From: Basidiobolus meristosporus CBS 931.73
Lineage: Eukaryota; Basidiobolomycota; Basidiobolomycetes; Basidiobolales; Basidiobolaceae
DNA: 64,000 nt
Direction: 5' to 3'
Assembly (NCBI GenBank): GCA_002104905.1
Contig: MCFE01000498.1
Location: 1-64,000, forward strand
Below the pieces are notes generated by a model. The model saw only the letters and a program-made list of their open reading frames with translations. It made no database searches and was not told the origin of the DNA. The first letter of the stretch is position 1; the number at the start of each line of letters is the position of its first letter. The translations under genes and the position numbers were made by a program. This document shows, piece after piece, positions 58,169 through 64,000 of the stretch.

Positions 58169-58943
58169 AGCCACGTGGTACAAAAGTGCTTTTATTTTTC
58201 ATCATGATAGTTTGACATGAGTTCCTAACGCACTTTGAAAGTACGCAGTAGCCATACCCCAACAGGTTTTAAGGATGTCCACTAGCTACGTCTACTTGTG
58301 TCTAGCAGGAGCCATCAATCATCAGCCGCGCAATACTGAAATGCTTTTATTTTTCATCATGCTAGTTTTGTATGAATCCCTAACGCACTTTCATAGTGCG
58401 CAGTAACCATACCCCAACAGGTTTTAAGGATACCCACTTGCTACGTTTACTTGTGTCTAGCGGGAGTTATCAATCATCAGCCACGTGGTAATAAAGTGCT
58501 TTTATTTTCATCATGCTAGTTTTGTATGAATCCCTAACGCACTTTCATAGTGCGCGGTAACCATACCCCAACAGGTTTTAAGGATACCCACTTGCTACGT
58601 TTACTTGTGTCTAGCAGGAGTTATCAATCATCAGCTGCGCGGTAATAAAGTGCTTTTATTTTTCATCATGATAGTTTTACATGAGTCCTTAATGCACTTT
58701 CATAGTGCGCAGTAACCATACCCCAACAGGTTTTAAGGATACCCACTTGCTACATTTACTTGTGTCTAGCGGGAATCATCAATCATCAGCCGTGCGGTAA
58801 TAAAGTGCTTTTATTTTTCATCATGATAGTTTTACATGAGTCCCTAACGCACTTTTATAGTGCGTGGTAACCATACCCCCAGAAAGTAGTGTGGATGCTT
58901 ACTTTAAACCCTCACTTGTGTATTGTACGGACTATCAACAAAC
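58169..58943 (+). repeat. 155-bp satellite, five tandem units
   Basis: Unit starts are at about 58169, 58324, 58479, 58633 and 58788. Each unit contains AGTGCTTTTATTTTTCATC, then a small inverted repeat CGCACT-TTCAT-AGTGCG, then CCCCAACAGGTTTTAAGG and ACTTGTGTCTAGC. The last unit diverges after the hairpin. There are no coding frames. Whether the satellite belongs to the module downstream is not known. Confidence 0.9.
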
Positions 58944-59125
58944 AGCCGTGTGGGAATGGAACATCATAGAAAAGCATTGCTTTGTTGTTAGCAAGTATTG
59001 ATGCGCAAATAGTGGTACTATGTGAATTATTGAGTAACTATTTACTCTAGTTGGTTCCAAGATATTCCTAGACAATATGCTCAAAATCAATATTAGCATC
59101 AATAGCTTGCTCTTTGATCACTAAA

Positions 59126-59148
59126 CCACCGCACCCAATATGCGGTGG
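59126..59148. other. Perfect 8-bp stem hairpin
   Basis: CCACCGCA at 59126-59133 and TGCGGTGG at 59141-59148 flank a 7-nt loop. It is GC-rich in an A+T-rich context, between the satellite and the first gene of the module. It could be a terminator-like or element-end structure; no known family was recognised. Confidence 0.7.
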
Positions 59149-59320
59149 CCTTGGTTTTGTCTAGCCGTTGAGGAATGAAACCAGAGTACAGTCACAAGAG
59201 AGGCACAAGTGAAATGTGATGAAGTAAGTGTATATGAAAGTAATATAAATCTACAGGACAGAAGAGAACAACTAGTAGTTAAACAGCACTCACTGACACT
59301 CCACCAAGTAGAGCACCAAC

Positions 59321-59800
59321 ATGGACAATAAACAAGTCATGAGGGGAAAGCTTAAGGACCGCTACTTGGGGATCAAGACCAAAAGAGGAAGCTGCCTCTA
59401 CCATAGCAGTCCTCACGCTCCAAAGGAAGACCAAGAGTCTATTATAGACAAAGATTGCGGCAAGAAGAGCAGTACAATTACCAGTTCTGGTAGTGGTACC
59501 TTTGGAAGTCCCAAATACCTGGAGAAAACTCGGAAAAAATTGGCAGATGACTCAGTTGTCCTGAGGAGAAAACAAGCCAATGCGATTGAGCAGTTCCAAA
59601 ACAAAGTTCAGCTTAGTTCTTCTTTGCCTCACTACAAAGTACTCCAAGTGGCTTATTTGGATTATAAGCGTATGAAGGAGAATCAGGCAGAGACTGATAA
59701 GTTAAGTGATAGTAAATTGCATCACTTCTTAGATCAGGTCGAGAAACAGTTGCACAGCCAAGAGATGGAACAAGAATTGACAATTACAGAAACCAAATAA
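59321..59800 (+). CDS. Unknown small basic protein, first gene of the kelch/SNF2 module
   Basis: A 159-residue intact frame beginning MDNKQVMRGKL. The first third is basic, the middle Ser/Gly-rich (STITSSGSGTFGS), and residues 60-155 are predicted by eye to be helical and coiled-coil-like (KYLEKTRKKLADDS, then HHFLDQVEKQL). TATAAAT lies about 75 bp upstream, and AATAAAATAAAA at about 59827 follows the stop. No domain is recognised. Two further plus-strand genes follow at 232 bp and about 190 bp. I do not assign a function. Confidence 0.5.
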   Translation: MDNKQVMRGKLKDRYLGIKTKRGSCLYHSSPHAPKEDQESIIDKDCGKKSSTITSSGSGTFGSPKYLEKTRKKLADDSVVLRRKQANAIEQFQNKVQLSSSLPHYKVLQVAYLDYKRMKENQAETDKLSDSKLHHFLDQVEKQLHSQEMEQELTITETK

Positions 59801-60032
59801 TTTTGCCAATGTAGTTTTGCATTTTAATAAAATAAAAGGGTGCTGATAAGAACAGAATAAAGTAAACTTATGTGTACATCAAATGATTCAAATACTGGCT
59901 AGATGGATGTTACATAGAAGCAAGAAGCTCAGTAACCTCAAAGGAAAGATATGATGAATGGGCCACCAACATCATCCAAATGAGTATAAAAGTGGAGAAA
60001 GGAGACATAATCCTTCATAAAAAACAAGAAGC

Positions 60033-60818
60033 ATGGAAGCAGGCAGTAGCCGGGTAGATGCCAGGAGTGAAGGTAGAGTACAAAGAGAGCAAGGAAGGGG
60101 ACAAGGACGCGGAAGAGGACGCGGAACCGGGTGCGGAAGAGGAAGAGGGCAAGGAAGTGGCCAAATCCAAGAGGAGCGTGAAGGAGGTGTTGCAGCAAAC
60201 GTGGATGATGCTGAGCAAGCTGCTGTAGTCACTACCAGGCGGCCGGTCAACCAAGTTTCCCAAGCATTGTCAGAGGTTTGACAAGAGCTTCTGGAATATA
60301 GGACAACATTGCACCATGAGATATTGCGACGTATGTGCCAGGAGATTAAACAAAGGAGGGGTGATATTGTAAAGCTAAATTGGGATATTGCTGGACTTCA
60401 AGCCCAGATTGATTTCAGTTTCCACCATTCTACTGAGGCATTAGTGGCATAAATGGTAAAAACGTTTGCCCGCATCAGGGCAAGCAATAAGCAGGGTGCA
60501 TCTTCCAACCCAGGTGTACTTGCAAGCGACAGTATTGGAGGGGATACTACTTCCTCCCTCAAACCTACCACAAGCCAAGAGACAAGAGCAGAATCCTCCA
60601 CAACAATGAGAATGGCCCCCACGCAGGTTGATATGGAAGTGTGCAAAGAAGACGTGGAGAAGCAGAGTGGGGATACTATAGGCCAACCAGAAACTGTAAT
60701 GGAGGCGGAGAGACCAAGTCATATTGTCATCTTAAAAATACCACAGGTTGATTCATTGCTATCACTTCCCCCATCATCACTATCTGTGCCCCCATCACCA
60801 CCGCCATCCTCTGGCTAA
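60033..60818 (+). pseudogene. RG-rich protein, broken by two in-frame stops
   Basis: From ATG 60033 (MEAGSSRVDARSEG) the frame has an Arg/Gly-rich stretch (GRGQGRGRGRGTGCGRGRG), then a helical region (RTTLHHEILRRMCQEIKQRR). A Ser/Thr/Pro-rich tail follows, ending in PPSPPPSSG. The frame is interrupted by TGA at 60279-60281 and TAA at 60450-60452, but resumes in the same frame each time. RG boxes are typical of nucleic-acid-binding proteins. No family is recognised. A polyadenylation-like AATAAAG follows at about 60827. Confidence 0.55.
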
Positions 60819-61009
60819 CTTGAGTAAATAAAGAATTTCCACCATCCCAAATCAATGAATTGACAAGTAATAAGTTGAACTGATAAGATTGACGATTTAC
60901 AGACTTATATATGTGAAGTATGTAGTACTTAAGAGCTTTCAAGTTGTGGTGTATTATCAAGTATTCACCGTCACATAAATCACGCAGCAGTTGTTGTATC
61001 CCTATCCCA

Positions 61010-62846
61010 ATGGCATTAGAAGCCAGCAGTTACAAGGAGCATTGGAAAAATTTTGGCGTTTACCTGGCAACAGTGGCAGGTGTAACAAAACGCAGCTATT
61101 GCTCAATGACCATTACCCCATCTATGAGATACTTGCTATTATATGGAGGGTATTCTGTTGAGCACTTTCAAGACAGCAAAATATCCCCACCTTATGATGA
61201 GCGTATAGCTGAAGAAACATCCAGCTGTGGAATACTCTATGAGCCCAGTTCAAAGGTTCAAATGATTCACCTTGCAGATCTACATGGTGATGAAGACATC
61301 ACAGTGACAGTTCTCCCAACTCCAGACAACATATCAACTACAGAGGCAGCCAAAGGGGTGATTTTAATTGGCAACAGCTGTGCTAGTGACCACAAGAATC
61401 TCTACATATATGGTGGTTTTGAGCTGAGCCGTAGAGAATACTCAGGGCAACATGGAAGTGCCAAAAAATGGGGGAAAAAAGCAATACAAAGCAAGAGTGG
61501 GGAGACAATCAATAGAAGACTGAGCAAGCTGGAGGTAATCACGTACAAAGATGGCAATGGATGCTCCAGAGTATTGGAGACAAGGCCATTCTTGAATAAT
61601 CCGGCAAATATGCCTTCAGCAAGAGGTTGGGCAGTTCTTACGTATGCATTTGATTGTTTATTCTTGCTGGGCGGCTATCCTACACCATTGGAACCACCTT
61701 ATACCCAACCAAATGGGAGTTTTTTAAACAAGTTCTACTGTTTAAAATTGCAAACTGGTGATTGGCAAAGATGATATGTACACTCAGCAATACAGGAGCT
61801 TGGAGAAAACTTTATTGCTGTGGTAAACAAGTATGGCAACAAAATCCAATACATCAACAATGCAAATGTTACATTCACCTATGATGTCAATAATCAGATC
61901 TAGATTTACCCTCCCAATCCAAGTCCGGAAGAAATGAGTACAAAGCAGCTACTAGGGCGCCTTCTTAATGAATTGGCAGCAATCTCTCAGCGGCACAAGA
62001 GGGAAGGCGAAGGAAGTGCTGAGACTGCAAATATCTTGCGGCATAGTGCCCATGGTCTTACTGTCCCACTTAAGAACCATCAAGCATTTGGCATACAATG
62101 GCTGATGTATACAGAGGCCATCCATAAAGGAGCATTGCTTGCCAATTCCATGGGACTTGGAAAGACATTGCAGATATTAAGTCTCATATTGGAGACACCT
62201 GAGCAAAGGCCAAATCTTATTGTTGTCACGCTTGGAATACTTCTCAATTGGGTGATGGAGATAAAGACAAAAACAAGGATATCCAATGAAGAGCTTCACG
62301 TATTTCATGGAAAATTCCAAGCTATCAAGTAGTCAGATATGGAGACTAAGAGGATCGTGCTCACCACCTACCACACACTATGTGTTGAAGCAAGGAACCC
62401 TGATTTGCCTATATGGAATGTGAAATTTGGCCAAATAGTGGCCAATGAGGCAGATACACTTAAGAACTACAAAGGTGGTAGCTTAAATGCAGTGAGTAAA
62501 ATTGATGGAGAATCCTTGATACTTGTCACTGCCACCCCATTCCAAAATGAGATTATGGATCTTTATTCATATTTCACATTATTCAATCTATGGGAAGGCA
62601 TTCCAAAGGATTTCCATTGACTCCTACTTGAGGAGGCCAATGCAAACGGGCTAGTTGAATGGGTTGTAGAAAGACTTGGCCCATTAATATTGAGACGCAT
62701 TCCAGAGTCGCAAATACTTGGAGAACGCGCAGTATCCATGCCTAGTATTCAAGAGCAGATTGTCTTGTGCCAATTCTTGCCGGAGGAGCTGCAGGAGTAC
62801 AAACAACTGCAGTCAAGTCTTCCAGAGGAAGTCGGTTGGATGGGTT
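61010..62846 (+). pseudogene. Kelch-like plus SNF2-type helicase protein, broken by stops and a LINE
   Basis: One reading frame from ATG 61010 (MALEASS) to about 62846, with four in-frame stops: TGA 61772, TAG 61901, TAG 62330 and TGA 62618. Residues 1-255 contain kelch-like blades (YLLLYGGYSVEHF, NLYIYGGFEL, LFLLGGYPTP). After a linker there is an SNF2 ATPase core: LKNHQAFGIQWLMY, the Walker A MGLGKTLQ, LTTYHTL, ANEAD in place of DEAH, LVTATPFQNE and LILRR. The changed DEAH box suggests loss of ATPase activity, or decay. The C-terminal helicase half is missing, cut by LINE E. The kelch-SNF2 combination is unfamiliar to me. Confidence 0.65.
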
Positions 62847-63097
62847 AGGGGGAGACAGTCACCAAAAGGTGAAATCTTTATTTCAGTTGAAACAAAGAAG
62901 CCAGCGCTACTGTTGTAGCTTTGATACAAGAGTGTGTAGCTGAGGGGAATTTGTAGGTAAGTTAATAAGAAGTGATGATAGTTCTTCAGTGCTCAAGACA
63001 CTGTTCAGTGGGAAGGGGTAGCAAGAGAGGTAAGAATGACTTGTGAACAACATTAATGAGGGAATGTGATAAGGATTGATATTCATCATAAAGGGAG
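62845..63097 (-). mobile_element. LINE copy E (3' 250 bp)
   Basis: A minus-strand LINE tail joined to the SNF2 frame at GGGTTAGGGGGAGAC. It contains the hairpin CACCAAAAGGTG, GAAATCTTTATTTCAG and AAAGAAGCCAG, then the end of ORF2. It is 5'-truncated exactly where copy F begins. Confidence 0.8.
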
Positions 63098-64000
63098 TAG
63101 GGGGAGACAGTCACCAACAGGTGAAATCTTTATTTCAGTTGAAACAAAGAAGCCAGCGCTACTGTTGTAGCTTTGATACCAGAGTGTGTAGCTGAGGGAA
63201 TTTGTAGGTAAGTTAATAAGAGTGATGATAGTTCTTCAGTGCTCAAGACACTGTTCAGTGGGAAGGGGGGTAGCAAGAGAGGTAAGAATGACTTGTGAAC
63301 AACATTAATGAGGGGAATGTGATAAGGATTAATATTCATCACAAAGGGAGTGTGCTGCTGCAGATATTGCTGCCAAAGGTCTGTCAAGTACTTCAGGTAG
63401 GCCAGCTTGGGTTTTTCTGACTGCAGAATAAATTCAGCAAACTTCTTGACTTCAGGATCTCCAAGTATAGTTCTCCAGCAGGAGCCAGGTGTTGTGTGGT
63501 GTGTTCTCTTCCAGGCCTTAATCAGTGGGTTGTTGCAGTTGTGAAGTCTGAGGTATAATCTGGTTCTAAGGTAGAGAAGTCTGATCTTATAGGGCATAAA
63601 CCCAAAAGCACCAAGAATAGCATGTCTGTAGGGGCATTCAGGCAAATGAGGCACCAAGGAGGTAATGCACCATACTGCAAACTTGTCAAGCTTAGTGCAG
63701 TCTCTAGAAGTAAGAGAGAGAAGTGGTAAGCCAAATTCCAGGACAGGGAAGACAAACTGCTTGAGTAGAAGGAGGCAGCTGGGAGCTGAAGTTGTAGGAG
63801 GAGTAACAGCCAGTAGCTTGTGGAGTGCCTGTCTTGCCAGGAGAATTCTCTTCTTCAGGTGTGATCCAGAGTCTAGTCCAGTAGGAAGGAAAGGAAAGCC
63901 AAGATATGTAGCAGAAACCTGAGCAGGTAGAGTGGAGTTCTCCAAGTTGATGGGAGAGCCCAAAGGTACTGTCTTTGCAATGGAAAGCTGGAGATTATTC
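63098..64000 (-). mobile_element. LINE copy F (3' part, runs out of the window)
   Basis: Near-identical to copy E in its first 250 bp, then extends to the window edge. The minus-strand open frame 63963-63130 encodes the RT thumb and C-terminal region (ATYLGFPFLPTGLDSG, VFPVLEFGLPLLSLTSRDC), homologous but divergent from copy D, so there are at least two subfamilies. The catalytic motifs would lie outside the window. The terminus is TAGGGGGAGAC. Confidence 0.85.

Noticed and set aside
1-64000. CRISPR array or bacterial-style operon
   Set aside because: The tandem repeats present (28-, 31- and 155-bp) have no unique spacers of regular length, and genes have introns and their own promoters, so the DNA is eukaryotic.

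Overview
The window reads as nuclear DNA of a filamentous or early-diverging fungus. Almost every recognisable gene is a fungal housekeeping gene split by many short (about 50-100 bp) GT-AG introns, and the genes are mixed with secreted Ser/Thr-rich proteins, a WSC sensor-like protein and Ssh4/Ear1-type SPRY adaptors. A Slo/BK-like potassium channel, a GH89 alpha-N-acetylglucosaminidase, a UBE3D homologue and abundant LINE and copia relics point away from the compact ascomycete yeasts. Zoopagomycota-, Mucoromycota- or chytrid-grade fungi would fit. The species is not identified; this is inference from gene content.

Layout. 1-1.1 kb and 7.5-9.0 kb: clusters of LTRs of one copia family, two of them solo LTRs with perfect 5-bp target-site duplications. 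1.1-4.3 kb and 5.6-7.5 kb: no supportable gene, flanking a PP1-regulatory CBM21 protein (4.5-5.6 kb). 10.96-15.24 kb: a 16-to-19-exon BK-type K+ channel. 15.5-16.6 kb: MCR1-type cytochrome b5 reductase. 17.1-20.3 kb: gamma-COP (SEC21). 20.5-28.5 kb: an accessory island with a secreted Ser/Thr-rich protein, then an inverted duplication (arms about 1.9 kb). The arms carry four copies of a secreted Trp/Ser-repeat gene, only one of them intact, and they flank a divergent UBE3D / IST3(RBMX2) gene pair. 29.2-33.7 kb: Drs2-type P4-ATPase flippase. 33.9-41.5 kb: WSC membrane protein, exopolyphosphatase PPX1, rRNA-processing WD40 protein UTP7 and FG-nucleoporin NUP57, the last two head to head. 41.7-46.5 kb: three tandem Ssh4/Ear1-like SPRY membrane adaptors, two sharing the same 1-nt frameshift. 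46.8-52.9 kb: secreted M14 carboxypeptidase, a 31-bp minisatellite, then GH89 NAGLU.

53.5-64 kb is repeat-rich. It holds several same-orientation LINE copies whose 3' ends carry a conserved small hairpin followed by a TTAGGG-like terminus, and a truncated copia element. It also holds a five-unit 155-bp satellite and a three-gene plus-strand module: a small basic protein, an RG-rich protein, and a kelch-like/SNF2 protein. The last two genes of the module are broken by in-frame stops, and the module is cut off by a LINE.

Functionally, the membrane-traffic theme is notable (gamma-COP, Drs2 flippase, Ssh4-like cargo adaptors), but these are ordinary dispersed eukaryotic genes and nothing suggests an operon or cluster. 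The least explained material is the Trp/Ser-repeat secreted family, the LINE family with hairpin and telomere-like tail, and the satellite plus kelch/SNF2 module.
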